From Paenibacillus tianjinensis (lineage in GTDB: Bacteria > Bacillota > Bacilli > Paenibacillales > Paenibacillaceae): a stretch of DNA of 64,000 nt. A program made the translations under genes and the position numbers. The notes under the pieces are model-generated. The model did not search any database and was not told where the DNA came from. It saw nothing but the letters and a program-made list of their open reading frames with translations. Numbering within the stretch: position 1 is the first letter of the stretch; every line of letters starts with the position of its first letter. Below are positions 34,616 through 42,894 of the stretch, piece after piece. The stretch spans positions 3,968,001 to 4,032,000 of the forward strand of contig NZ_CP070969.1 of NCBI RefSeq assembly GCF_017086365.1. Direction: 5' to 3'.

Positions 34616-35545
34616 ATGAAAAAAGTGGGTAAAGCAATATCAGCGCTCCTGCTGGCAACTCTACTGCTGTCTGCTTGCAGCAGCGGGAACAACGGGGACA
34701 CTACAGGGAGCAGTGTAATGCCATCTGCCACCGCTACCCAGGAAGCTTCAGCAGCACCAGCTGACCAGGGTAAGAGCCCTGCAGCACCAAGTCCTTCTCC
34801 TACCTCTGAAGGCACAGGAGGAAGTGAATCAGCAGCCGCAACGGCTACCTCCGGAACAGCAACGGCACAGCCCAGTGAAGAACCGGCTGCAGCAGAAGTC
34901 CCGCTGCTGTACCATATGAACAAAAATTACGACATTGTCCCAAATGAAGAAAGTACGAATAAAAAAGTGGTCCTGCTTACCTTTGATGACGGTCCTAAGG
35001 AAGCGGATATGATTAATTCACTGATCGACACGCTGGATAAACATCAGGCGAAGGCAATCTTTTTCGTGAACGGCTACCGCGTGAAGGAGCATCCAGAACT
35101 GCTGAAGCTGATCCACGACCGCGGCGGCATTCTAGGCAATCACAGCTGGGATCATATTGTCCTGAAAGATAAATCGTACAGCGAAGTAAAGAAGCAGATT
35201 GAGAATGTGCAGACTATCGTGAAGCAGGTTACCGGCGAATCCCCGGTATTCTTCCGTCCGCCGCACGGTGCAGGCGGGGATGTCGGCAAAAAGGTAGCTG
35301 CAGAGAACGGCCTGCTTTATATGACCTGGTCTGTCGGATCACTGGATTGGGAAATGAAAGAGAAGGAACAGGGGAAAACCGATACACTGATCAAAAATGT
35401 GACAGACCAGCTCCATTCCGGCAGCAATATTCTGATGCATGAGCTTCCATGGACTGTGGAGGCACTTGATAAGCTGCTTACCACACTGGAAGGCAAGGGA
35501 TACACCTTTGTCGACCCGCGAAGCATTGAGCTAAAGATGCGCTAA
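34616..35545 (+). CDS. Polysaccharide deacetylase lipoprotein (NodB domain)
   Basis: This secreted, lipid-anchored carbohydrate esterase family 4 protein has 309 residues. The signal MKKVGKAISALLLATLLLSA ends at a lipobox cysteine (SACSS, about residue 21). A Ser/Thr/Ala/Pro-rich linker (about 22-100) leads to the NodB domain. That domain shows TFDDGP (catalytic and metal aspartates), NHSWDH (metal histidines), RPPHG and ILMHE. It should remove acetyl groups from peptidoglycan or another surface glycan. Start chosen at ATG 34616 because the signal peptide begins there; the ribosome-binding site is weak (GAAAGCGAG). Its original terminator was split by an IS element. Confidence 0.9.
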   Translation: MKKVGKAISALLLATLLLSACSSGNNGDTTGSSVMPSATATQEASAAPADQGKSPAAPSPSPTSEGTGGSESAAATATSGTATAQPSEEPAAAEVPLLYHMNKNYDIVPNEESTNKKVVLLTFDDGPKEADMINSLIDTLDKHQAKAIFFVNGYRVKEHPELLKLIHDRGGILGNHSWDHIVLKDKSYSEVKKQIENVQTIVKQVTGESPVFFRPPHGAGGDVGKKVAAENGLLYMTWSVGSLDWEMKEKEQGKTDTLIKNVTDQLHSGSNILMHELPWTVEALDKLLTTLEGKGYTFVDPRSIELKMR

Positions 35546-35584
35546 GCATAAAGTACTCCCCCCCAAAAAAAGGGATCCGAGGCA

Positions 35585-35588
35585 CTAT
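35585..35588. repeat. Target-site duplication CTAT (left copy)
   Basis: CTAT at 35585-35588 is repeated at 36867-36870, directly flanking the TG...CA-ended IS element. Four bases is within the range seen for IS3-family insertions. Confidence 0.8.
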
Positions 35589-35663
35589 TGAAGTGCACCC
35601 CTTAGAATAGACATTGGAAAAACCCCAGGGTAAATCCGATGTAATTCTAGGGGGTGCATTTTT

Positions 35664-35966
35664 ATGCCAGCTAAGAAAGGTCAGAAGTTTAAGCATTATC
35701 CTGAGTCTGTGAAAGTAGAAGCTGTTCGACTGTTTATGGAGGAAGGATGGTGCTGCAGAAAGATTACAGAACACCTGGATATTAATGACAGGAAGCGTGT
35801 CAGTGTCTGGGTGAGGAAGTATCGGGCAAAGGGAAAAGACTCTTTTCAGGATAGACGTGGAGATCCGCACAGGTCTGAAACAGAGCAAGAGCGAGAACTA
35901 CGTCGTTTACAGTTGGAGGTAGACGTTCTAAAAAAGTGGTTACAAATCTTGAATCGGGAGGGTTGA
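35664..35966 (+). CDS. IS3-family transposase OrfA
   Basis: OrfA has 100 residues. It contains an N-terminal helix-turn-helix (about 10-55, ESVKVEAVRLFMEEG and RKITEHLDI) for binding the element ends, and a leucine-zipper-like C-terminus (LRRLQLEVDVLKKW). Its last 31 bases overlap orfB. On its own it is a DNA-binding regulator; fused to OrfB by frameshifting it forms the transposase. Confidence 0.92.
   Translation: MPAKKGQKFKHYPESVKVEAVRLFMEEGWCCRKITEHLDINDRKRVSVWVRKYRAKGKDSFQDRRGDPHRSETEQERELRRLQLEVDVLKKWLQILNREG
35930..35936 (+). other. Programmed -1 frameshift site of the IS
   Basis: The heptamer A AAA AAG lies in the orfA reading frame at CTA AAA AAG. A one-base backward slip enters the orfB frame at GTG GTT ACA. 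This is the usual way IS3 elements make the OrfAB fusion. Confidence 0.8.
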
Positions 35967-36829
35967 AGGATAGATATGTTGTCATCGACGAACTGAAGCA
36001 TAAGCAGACCGTAAAGGAACTCTGTGGATATTTAGGGGTCCACAGAAGCGGTTACTATGCTTATCTGAAGCGCAAGGAAAAGGATCCAGACCAAGAGTTG
36101 AAACGTAAGATCAAAGCCATATACGAGCAACGGGACAAGACGGTAGGATACCGTCGGATACAGGATGAGTTATACCGCCAATATCACCTTGTCGTGAATC
36201 ACAAGAAGGTTTTACGACTCATGCAGGAGCTTCGTATTAAGGCGATTATACGCCGTAAGTACGTCCATAGAACAACCTATGAGGCAGCAGTTTCGGATGG
36301 AAGAGTCGCAGAGAATCTACTGAAAAGAAATTTCAAAGCGGATAAACCCAACCAGAAATGGGTAACGGATGTTACACAATATCGGGTATTCGATGAGAAA
36401 ATTTACTTATCAGCCATCAAGGATTTGTGGAATAACGAGATCGTCGGATACCACATTAGCAGATGTAACGACAATCCACTTGTATTAGAGACGTTTAGAA
36501 AGGCCTTTGAAACACATAAAGACGTGACTGGACTGATCGTTCACAGCGACCAGGGATGCCAGTACACGTCCCATGCATACCACGACATGCTGCCACAGGT
36601 TGGCGCCCAAATCAGCATGTCACGCCGAGGAAATTGTTATGACAATGCCTCCATCGAGAGCTTCTTCTCTCATCTTAAAGTCGAAGCACTCTATCCTTAT
36701 GATATACGAAGTATCGCTGAGGCACAAAGAAGAATTGAGGAGTATATACGTTTTTACAATGAAGATAGAGCACAACGAAAACTAAACAAGCTGACTCCTG
36801 TTGAGTACAGGAATCAGCTTGTAGCCTAG
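35936..36829 (+). CDS. IS3-family transposase OrfB (DDE catalytic part)
   Basis: OrfB is the 297-residue integrase-like part. It shows the N-terminal HTH_21-like region (GYRRIQDELYRQYH) and then the rve core with catalytic aspartate in VTDVTQY, aspartate in HSDQGCQY and glutamate in NASIESFFSHLK. The C-terminal YNEDRAQRKLNKLTPVEYR is the IS150-group signature. The frame is intact. It is most likely translated as an OrfAB fusion through the -1 slip at 35930. Confidence 0.95.
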   Translation: MVTNLESGGLKDRYVVIDELKHKQTVKELCGYLGVHRSGYYAYLKRKEKDPDQELKRKIKAIYEQRDKTVGYRRIQDELYRQYHLVVNHKKVLRLMQELRIKAIIRRKYVHRTTYEAAVSDGRVAENLLKRNFKADKPNQKWVTDVTQYRVFDEKIYLSAIKDLWNNEIVGYHISRCNDNPLVLETFRKAFETHKDVTGLIVHSDQGCQYTSHAYHDMLPQVGAQISMSRRGNCYDNASIESFFSHLKVEALYPYDIRSIAEAQRRIEEYIRFYNEDRAQRKLNKLTPVEYRNQLVA

Positions 36830-36895
36830 GTCTTTTTTCAATGTCTACTAAATGGGGTCTTGACCACTATTGCCCGGGATCCCTTTTTTTTACGT

Positions 36896-37729
36896 TTACT
36901 TTAGTGTACGCAGCGTCAGCACATGAATTTCGGCAGGACTGCGCCAGCGGATCGGGAGATGTGCTGTACCGAAACCGCGGCTGATCAGCAGCTTGGCATC
37001 GGCTCCGGTTCCGTCTTCCCGGGGAATGCTGTATTTGCCGGCATTATATGTACGATAGAACGGATCGGTATGCATTTGCAGGCCAAACGGCAGAATAACC
37101 TGTCCGCCATGCGTGTGCCCGGCAAGGACAAGCTCCGCAGGAACGGAGGATTGCTTCGAGAGCCACAGCGGGTCGTGTACGAGAATGATCCTGCAGTAAG
37201 GTACAGCAGATAAAGGAGCAAGCGGTAATGGGGCATACTTTTTCCTGCCCCCCTGCCTAGGGAAATCCACACCTGTCAGCAGCAGCTTGTGCCCTTTCCG
37301 TTCGAGAAAGACGTTCTCATCCATAAGCAGTCTGGCTCCGCTGCCGCGGATAATATTATCTACAAGTAGCACCTTTGCCTTGTAGTCATGATTTCCATGA
37401 ACGGCATATACAGGAGCAATCGAACACAATAATTTCATATTATCAGAAAGACGGCTTAGCGGATTCCCTTTCTCAGTGATATCGCCGCCCAGGAATACGG
37501 CATCGATCTCCCCGCCGAGGGAGGCTTGTAAGGCTTTGGGAAGCCGTCTGCGGTGGATATCCGTAATAAACAAAATACGGAAGCCGTCAAATCCCGGAGG
37601 CAAAGCATCCAGGACTATTTCCTCGGCAATAATTCTATGCTTGAAAGCGGCAGCTAACATTATTGATCCAAAGATGCAGAGCGCAAGAACAGCAGCTGCC
37701 GCTATGGCTGTCATCCAGGCGGTTACCAT
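36896..37729 (-). CDS. Membrane-anchored metallophosphoesterase (YpbG-like)
   Basis: This 277-residue protein has an N-terminal hydrophobic segment (about 5-28) and a calcineurin-type phosphoesterase domain. Metal-ligand motifs run in order: FITDIH, GGDITEKGN, HGNHD, HDPLW and GHTHGGQ. The substrate is unknown; relatives include YpbG-like proteins and UDP-diacylglucosamine hydrolase-like enzymes. It overlaps the next upstream gene by seven bases, and with the CPBP protease gene forms a three-gene unit resembling the Bacillus ypb cluster. Confidence 0.85.
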   Translation of the reverse strand: MVTAWMTAIAAAAVLALCIFGSIMLAAAFKHRIIAEEIVLDALPPGFDGFRILFITDIHRRRLPKALQASLGGEIDAVFLGGDITEKGNPLSRLSDNMKLLCSIAPVYAVHGNHDYKAKVLLVDNIIRGSGARLLMDENVFLERKGHKLLLTGVDFPRQGGRKKYAPLPLAPLSAVPYCRIILVHDPLWLSKQSSVPAELVLAGHTHGGQVILPFGLQMHTDPFYRTYNAGKYSIPREDGTGADAKLLISRGFGTAHLPIRWRSPAEIHVLTLRTLK

Positions 37730-38094
37730 AACGTCCTCAGCTCAGGTGCGCCTTCAATTCCCCACCAGACAAGCGATGCAAGCAGCAGGACAAACATAAA
37801 AATCAGCGAGTTGACGAATATTTTACTCAGGCGGATGCGTTCAGAAGGATAGCTCCGGGAGCGGGAAGGCGTATCTTCCGCCTCCTGAGTTGTCTGGCGG
37901 TTCCCTGCAGCCTTCGGTGAAGCTGCCGCATATTTCGCTTTTCTGGACAGCGTTCCAGGCACCGGTACAACCGGTTCATTCTGCGAAGAGGCTGATAGGG
38001 TTGTACTCCTTGCTTTTTCCCTCTTGAGTTGAGGCTGGTCTTTGCGATTATTTTGTTTACGGCGGGATTTCACCCGGCTTAATTCCTCGCTCAT
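37723..38094 (-). CDS. Hypothetical protein with basic N-terminus and C-terminal membrane segment
   Basis: This 123-residue protein starts MSEELSRVKSRRKQNNRKD at ATG 38094 with AGGAGGG upstream, overlapping the protease stop by four bases. The first 80 residues are highly charged and low in complexity. One hydrophobic segment (about 98-115, SLIFMFVLLLASLVWW) lies near the C-terminus. It may be a tail-anchored regulator or scaffold of its operon partners. I do not recognise a family. Confidence 0.65.
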   Translation of the reverse strand: MSEELSRVKSRRKQNNRKDQPQLKREKARSTTLSASSQNEPVVPVPGTLSRKAKYAAASPKAAGNRQTTQEAEDTPSRSRSYPSERIRLSKIFVNSLIFMFVLLLASLVWWGIEGAPELRTLW

Positions 38095-38684
38095 GATTCC
38101 CTCCTGTAGCGGATCACTAGCCCTGAGAACAGATCGATCAGGAAATGACATAATATAGGCGCCCACAGGGTTCCTGTGTGGATGTAAATATATCCCAGGC
38201 CATAGCTACTGAGGAACACCCAGCCGGTCGGAATAAAGTGGCGCAAATAACGCACATGAATCACTGCAAACAGAATGCTTGTCCAGTAGGGTCCGAATGC
38301 GTGCTGGATAGCTCCCCTGAACAACAGCTCTTCGCATACGGCCACCATGGCCGCGATAATGATGATGTGCCAGAGCGGCCTGCGCCCGAATAAAAGGTCA
38401 TTTATGCCTCCGTCATCCATGCTTTCTTCCGGTACGATATGGGTTAACAAAAAATCCACAATCAGCATAATTCCCGCTAAACCAAGGCCCCAGAGCACAA
38501 ATTTGGCGCTGCCGGGAAAAATTAATATGTCAAACGGATTTCTTTTCTGCAATAATATCCATATCAAACCGATAAATAAGGTAAGCCCCTGTGTAATATA
38601 GAGATTGAGCAGAAGCAGCTTATCCGTAAGATGCTGAGGGTCGGCCTTTTTGATTTTGATATCGCCAAATTTAAATTTTTTCAT
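38091..38684 (-). CDS. CPBP-family intramembrane metalloprotease (CAAX type)
   Basis: This 197-residue membrane protein has about six hydrophobic segments. It carries the CPBP/Abi motifs EELLFRG, the FxxxH equivalent FAVIHVRYLRHF and a late HFLIDLFSG. In Bacilli the YpbD-type homologue occupies this place. Substrates are unknown; related proteins mature peptides or act in bacteriocin immunity. It is the first gene of a three-gene unit read away from the gene at 38750. Confidence 0.85.
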   Translation of the reverse strand: MKKFKFGDIKIKKADPQHLTDKLLLLNLYITQGLTLFIGLIWILLQKRNPFDILIFPGSAKFVLWGLGLAGIMLIVDFLLTHIVPEESMDDGGINDLLFGRRPLWHIIIIAAMVAVCEELLFRGAIQHAFGPYWTSILFAVIHVRYLRHFIPTGWVFLSSYGLGYIYIHTGTLWAPILCHFLIDLFSGLVIRYRRES

Positions 38685-38749
38685 GGTAACCTGCCTGTTC
38701 TAAATTGTTTTTACATAAGATAATTTTCCTAGAAGAAGGAGCACTAATT

Positions 38750-39658
38750 ATGAATAGCCGTACCTCCCGCACTCAAATGTTGTATACCTTAAGTTTTCTA
38801 TTTTTCCTGATTTGCGCATTTGCCGCATTTTTCACGGGAGTGAAGGTTGGAGCTGACAAGACAGAAGCAAAATATTCTCATCTTAACGATGCTGAAGGGG
38901 CTGTGGAGGAATTTTCAGGCTCATACCAGCAGCAGGATCTTGTTACTTTCTATCATAACGTATTTTTGCCTTACCGGGAATTCAAGCGGAATTGGAACAA
39001 TGAAGTAGAAAATCTCGCACGCAGCACGGATGCACGTGAGAACGCGGCAACGCTGAAAAATCTCAGTATCCTGGCGGACAAGCAATATGACAAGGTCAGC
39101 AAGGACTCGCTGTTCACCAGTTCACCGCTTTTGTTCCAATCCCAGCTTAACATACTTAAAAGCCTGACGCTCTTCTCCCAGGCTTCGAGCAAGGTTACCG
39201 CAGGGACATCCGGCGCCGAAACAGCCAAAATACTGAAGAACGACACTTTTACTGCAAGTGCTATTAAATTCGGGCTGCTCGGTCAAAAAGACTTCTACGA
39301 TTCCATGCTCAAATGGGGTTCCAAAACGAACAGCAGTATCCCTGCTGAGGCCGGGGAGCTCAAAACGCTGTCCTTCGTTGCATGGAAAAAGATGCCTCTC
39401 CTGCTCAAGAATTCGACTATCGCGAATATTATGCTGAACCGAAAAATATATGGCGGATACGATCCTCAGGATATTACAGCGAAGATCGATGACATGATCT
39501 ATTCCGGCACAGCCAGCTCACTGAAACTGAAGGACGTCCAGTCTTCGGTCACCCTGTTAATTTCAACGGGCGCTATACAGGAGCAGGACTTCATGAAATG
39601 GCGGGAACAGTACTATGGCAAGGAAATCATGCCGCAGCTGCCCTTCTTTTACGAGTAG
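38750..39658 (+). CDS. Hypothetical membrane-anchored protein
   Basis: I do not recognise this 302-residue protein. From ATG 38750 (AGAAGGAG upstream) it starts MNSRTSRTQMLYTL, with one hydrophobic segment (about 10-32). The long remainder is helical and polar and predicted to be outside the membrane. It has few glycines or cysteines, and ends EIMPQLPFFYE. It is read away from the CPBP protease unit and has no partner in its own direction before the serA leader. Confidence 0.7.
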   Translation: MNSRTSRTQMLYTLSFLFFLICAFAAFFTGVKVGADKTEAKYSHLNDAEGAVEEFSGSYQQQDLVTFYHNVFLPYREFKRNWNNEVENLARSTDARENAATLKNLSILADKQYDKVSKDSLFTSSPLLFQSQLNILKSLTLFSQASSKVTAGTSGAETAKILKNDTFTASAIKFGLLGQKDFYDSMLKWGSKTNSSIPAEAGELKTLSFVAWKKMPLLLKNSTIANIMLNRKIYGGYDPQDITAKIDDMIYSGTASSLKLKDVQSSVTLLISTGAIQEQDFMKWREQYYGKEIMPQLPFFYE

Positions 39659-39722
39659 AACCAGCTATTGCATCATAACGAAAAATGAAATTCACTTCAA
39701 GGCGGCCCGGCGAATAAGCCTA

Positions 39723-39752
39723 TTGACACATCTGGCATCACCATGTTACATT
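39723..39752 (+). promoter_or_regulatory. Promoter of the serA T-box transcript
   Basis: A perfect -35 TTGACA (39723-39728) is followed after 18 bases by TACATT (39747-39752), or after 17 by TTACAT. The T-box leader begins directly downstream. Confidence 0.65.
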
Positions 39753-39769
39753 ATGAAAAATTAATCACG

Positions 39770-40027
39770 CAAAACCGATGAAGGAACAAAGATTCTGGTA
39801 GTCTTCAGAGAGCCGGTGGGTGGTGCAAACCGGTGGCGGACAGAATTTTTTAGCGCTCCTGAGATATTGTATCGAACGAATAGTAGGTGCAATCGGATCA
39901 TCTCCGTTATCAGTGTGGCCTTTGCAGGCCAATGAGGCTGCTTCTTAACAGTTGCAGTGAATTAGGGTGGTACCACGATAACTCTCGTCCCTTACTACGG
40001 CAGTAGTATGGGGTTGGGGGTTTTTTT
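39770..40027 (+). promoter_or_regulatory. T-box riboswitch upstream of serA (probably tRNA-Ser)
   Basis: All parts of a T-box leader are visible. These are the AG-bulge segment CAGAGAGCC, the distal loop GGTGGTGCAAACCGG, the hairpin TGGCCT-TTGC-AGGCCA, and the T-box core AGGGTGGTACCACG (39964-39977). A terminator formed by CCCTTACTAC and GTAGTATGGG is followed by a G-rich stretch and seven T (40021-40027). Within Stem I, ATTCTG pairs with CAGAAT. The best specifier is AGC at 39852-39854, a serine codon, which fits serA; TTT and TCC nearby are alternatives. Uncharged tRNA should bind and allow readthrough. Confidence 0.93.
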
Positions 40028-40235
40028 GTTACCCAAATTCATGATTTTTGGCTAAAAGGCCCACTGTCCGTGTTTCTGGTATTCCTGCACGCTTTCTCTT
40101 TTATGCGACAGCGCGTTACTCTGTTATTTTGACAATGCTTTACAACTGTTATTGAGGAATCTGGTACTGTGGACGCCTCATGAGGGCATCCTTAGGCATA
40201 TTAAGCTTTCTAACTTTTAAGGGGGATAAGAAACC
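40028..40235 (+). other. Spacer between T-box terminator and serA
   Basis: About 208 bases with no convincing gene. It contains TTGACA at 40129-40134 without a good -10, a small palindrome GCCTCATGAGGGC near 40170-40185, and the serA ribosome-binding site AAGGGGG. Confidence 0.45.
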
Positions 40236-41828
40236 ATGTTTAAAGTATTAGTATCGGATCCGATCAGTGATTTGGGCATTCAGCAATTGATGGACGCAAA
40301 CGATGTAGTTGTGGACAAGAAAACAGGACTGAGCGAAGATGAACTGATTGCCATCATTGGCGAATATGACGGTCTGCTTGTCCGCAGCCAAACGACGGTT
40401 ACCGAGAAAATAATCGCTGCCGGCACCAACCTGAAAGTTATCGGCCGTGCCGGAGTCGGAGTTGACAACATCAATCTGGAGGCGGCTACGCAGCGCGGTG
40501 TCGTAGTTATTAATGCTCCGGACGGAAACACCATCACTACCTGTGAGCATGCCTTTGCCATGATGATGGCGCTGGCCCGCCACATTCCGCAGGCTTACGC
40601 CAAAACCATAAACGGTGTATGGGACCGTAAAACGTTCCTTGGCGTTGAGCTGCGCGGCAAGACACTCGGGGTGCTTGGTATGGGCCGGATCGGCAGCGAA
40701 GTAGCCAAGCGCGCCAAAGCATTCGGTATGAACATTCTTGCCTATGACCCATTCCTGACGGCTGACCGTGCGGAGAAGCTAGAGGTGAAGCTGGCCTCGG
40801 TCGATGACATTGTACGCGGTGCTGATTTCATTACTGTACACACTCCGCTGACACCTGAAACACGCCACATGATTTCCCGCCCGCAATTCGAGGTTATGAA
40901 AAAGGGCATGCGCATCGTTAACTGTGCCCGCGGCGGTGTTATTGATGAAATGGCGCTGGTTGAAGCAATCGACAGCGGCATCGTTGCCGGAGCAGCCTTT
41001 GACGTTTTCGAGAAGGAGCCGCCGCAGGCTGATCATCCGTTCCTGTCCCATCCGAAGATCATTGTCACTCCGCATCTCGGCGCTTCGACCGTTGAAGCCC
41101 AGGAGAACGTCGCCATCGACGTATCTGAGCAGGTTCTGAATATCCTGCGCAACGAGCCGTTCATCAATGCCGTCAACATCCCGCCGGTTGCTCCAAGCGT
41201 AATGAACAAGCTTCAGCCGTACTTCACGCTCGGCGAGAAGCTGGGAAGCTTCGCAACACAGCTTACCCACGGTGCTATCAGTGAAATCAACGTTGAGTAT
41301 GCCGGAGACCTCTCCGATGTGGATACCCAGCCACTGACCCGTTATATTGTCAAAGGCGTGCTGTCCCGTCACTTCGCGGGCGATGTAAATATCGTCAACT
41401 CTATGCATTTGGCTAAAACCCGGGATGTTAACGTAATTGTTACGAAATCCCCTAAGACCAAAGGGTTCACTAACCTCATTACCGTTACTCTGAAAGCCGA
41501 TCCGGACGAGGAACGCCTGGTAGCCGGCACCCTGCTGCAGGGATACGGCGAGCGTATTGTCCAGGTGAATAAATTCCCGGTTGACATTGCTCCGGAAGGC
41601 CACCAAATTCTGATCTCCCATAACGATAAACCGGGAATTATCGGCCTCGTCGGCACATTGCTGGGCGAAAACGACGTCAATATCGCATCCATGCAGGTGG
41701 GACGCAAAATCGTCGGCGGTGCGGCAATTATGCTTCTGACCGTCGACAAGGCAGTACCGCAGCAAGTTCTGGTTAAGCTGGCAGGTTTGCAGGAAATTAA
41801 CACTGCAGAAGAAGTTATTCTGCTGTAG
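40236..41828 (+). CDS. serA: D-3-phosphoglycerate dehydrogenase
   Basis: SerA oxidises 3-phosphoglycerate to phosphohydroxypyruvate, committing carbon to serine. The 530-residue protein is the long form. An N-terminal substrate and NAD domain carries [31 protein letters not shown] (catalytic arginine), a conserved glutamate and HLGAST (catalytic histidine). An intervening domain (about 320-445) follows, then a C-terminal ACT domain ([16 protein letters not shown]), the usual serine site. It is controlled by the T-box leader and ends at a bidirectional terminator. Confidence 0.97.
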   Translation: MFKVLVSDPISDLGIQQLMDANDVVVDKKTGLSEDELIAIIGEYDGLLVRSQTTVTEKIIAAGTNLKVIGRAGVGVDNINLEAATQRGVVVINAPDGNTITTCEHAFAMMMALARHIPQAYAKTINGVWDRKTFLGVELRGKTLGVLGMGRIGSEVAKRAKAFGMNILAYDPFLTADRAEKLEVKLASVDDIVRGADFITVHTPLTPETRHMISRPQFEVMKKGMRIVNCARGGVIDEMALVEAIDSGIVAGAAFDVFEKEPPQADHPFLSHPKIIVTPHLGASTVEAQENVAIDVSEQVLNILRNEPFINAVNIPPVAPSVMNKLQPYFTLGEKLGSFATQLTHGAISEINVEYAGDLSDVDTQPLTRYIVKGVLSRHFAGDVNIVNSMHLAKTRDVNVIVTKSPKTKGFTNLITVTLKADPDEERLVAGTLLQGYGERIVQVNKFPVDIAPEGHQILISHNDKPGIIGLVGTLLGENDVNIASMQVGRKIVGGAAIMLLTVDKAVPQQVLVKLAGLQEINTAEEVILL

Positions 41829-41842
41829 AATCTTTAAGCAAC

Positions 41843-41902
41843 AATAAAAAACGCCCGTTTGGAATACGGCTGGATTGCCGTCCATTCCAAACGGGCGTTT
41901 AT
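41843..41902. terminator. Bidirectional terminator between serA and the SDR gene
   Basis: AACGCCCGTTTGGAAT (41848-41863) and ATTCCAAACGGGCGTT (41882-41897) form a perfect 16-base stem. A-rich sequence lies on the left and TTATCTTTATT on the right, so it can serve both converging genes. Confidence 0.9.
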
Positions 41903-41904
41903 CT

Positions 41905-42753
41905 TTATTCGGGGACGTGAAAGACGGGCACTATACGTCCGTCAATATCCGTGAATCCGTATTTCTCCGCCAGCTCCCCTACCTGCAGTGGAATTCCTGT
42001 CAAAGCCATCTTATCAGCATCCGCGGCCAGGGCTACTACTGCCCGGCCTATATACGCCGTAGATTCACTTGACTTCAGTTCCTCCACCTCCTGCCAATGT
42101 GCCTCATCTGTACCAAGGCTCTCCAACACCAGCTCGGTCCGCATCCATCCGGGTGAAAGCGGAATAACGGCAATTCCGTCCGCAGCGAGTTCAACAGACA
42201 ATCCGTAAGCCATGCGGACCAGCGCATTTTTGGCCAGATCATAATATAAATTACCGATGTATTTATAACGGTCCCAATAAGTGGTGTGAATAATTAATCC
42301 TCTACTGTCCTGATTACTGCGCATTAGCGGAATCGCATAATAATTAGTCATCAGCTGCGCCTTGACACCAGCATCGAACATATTTCCCCAGTGTTCTGTC
42401 GGTAGCTCCCAGAACGGTTTACTGTCAATCGGGAGTTCATTACCACCCCATACATTGTTGACCAGGATATCAAGTCTGCCCTGTTCTTTAGCGATCTGCC
42501 GGACAACACTCTCTGTCTGACTATCCTGAGTGTGGTCACAGCGGATAGCCGCACCCTCGCCTCCACTAAGGCGAATCTCATTTATTACACTGTCTACTGT
42601 CCCTTTCCGTCGCCCTTCCTGCTGGGCACCGGAACTTCTGCCGGTTAGATAGACGTAAGCACCCGCTTTGGCCAGTTCCATCGCGATCCCCCTTCCTGCT
42701 CCTCTGCTTGCTCCGGTAACCAGTGCTACTTTTCCCCGCAGATTTATCAACAT
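41905..42753 (-). CDS. Short-chain dehydrogenase/reductase
   Basis: This 282-residue oxidoreductase starts MLINLRGKVALVTGASRGAG at ATG 42753, with GAGGAG upstream. It has the nucleotide-binding TGASRGAGRGIA, an internal LVNNVWGG (NNxG type) and the catalytic YxxxK in YYDLAKNALVRM. Substrate is unknown; SDR proteins with this extended length and VWGG loop are often poorly characterised. It is read divergently from a WYL regulator, its likely controller. Confidence 0.88.
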   Translation of the reverse strand: MLINLRGKVALVTGASRGAGRGIAMELAKAGAYVYLTGRSSGAQQEGRRKGTVDSVINEIRLSGGEGAAIRCDHTQDSQTESVVRQIAKEQGRLDILVNNVWGGNELPIDSKPFWELPTEHWGNMFDAGVKAQLMTNYYAIPLMRSNQDSRGLIIHTTYWDRYKYIGNLYYDLAKNALVRMAYGLSVELAADGIAVIPLSPGWMRTELVLESLGTDEAHWQEVEELKSSESTAYIGRAVVALAADADKMALTGIPLQVGELAEKYGFTDIDGRIVPVFHVPE

Positions 42754-42837
42754 TATCTCGCTCCTCTCCATTTACAGTCCTTAGTATTGTTTCTCCACTT
42801 TCGTAATTATTGTAACGCTTATATATGACACCAATTG

Positions 42838-42849
42838 ACATATATATGT
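42838..42849. promoter_or_regulatory. Candidate operator between the SDR and WYL-regulator genes
   Basis: ACATATATATGT is a perfect 12-base palindrome in the 141-base divergent gap. It is next to TTGACA (42835-42840) and a second TGACA just upstream. It is the only symmetric site in the gap. Binding by the WYL regulator is an inference. Confidence 0.35.
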
Positions 42850-42894
42850 GGTACACTGAAAAAAAAACAGTTTAGAAGAGGAGTTAGTGACTTA

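Larger units (their letters stand above)
35589..36866 (+). mobile_element. IS3-family insertion sequence (about 1278 bp)
   Basis: The element starts TG and ends CA. Its imperfect terminal repeats share ACCCC and TAGACATTG (left end TGAAGTGCACCCC, right end complement TGGTCAAGACCCC). It carries two overlapping frames, orfA and orfB, with an A6G slippery site between them and an intact DDE transposase. Both frames are open and the target duplication is intact, so the insertion appears recent and possibly active. Confidence 0.93.
35565..36890. terminator. Bidirectional terminator split by an IS element
   Basis: The left arm GGGATCCGAGGCA (35572-35584) is preceded by seven A. The right arm TGCCCGGGATCCC (36871-36883) is followed by eight T. 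Joined through the four bases CTAT they make an 11-pair stem with two mismatches and a tetraloop. It would serve both the deacetylase (plus) and the metallophosphoesterase (minus). The IS copy sits precisely in the loop and CTAT is present on both sides of it. Confidence 0.85.

Noticed and set aside
40129..40157. Second serA promoter at TTGACA
   Set aside because: No acceptable -10 hexamer at 16-18 bases; a second promoter would also bypass the T-box.
40779..41885. 368-codon open frame antisense to serA
   Set aside because: It lies fully opposite a clear serA gene, has no recognisable domain and no ribosome-binding site. It is a mirror of serA codon structure.
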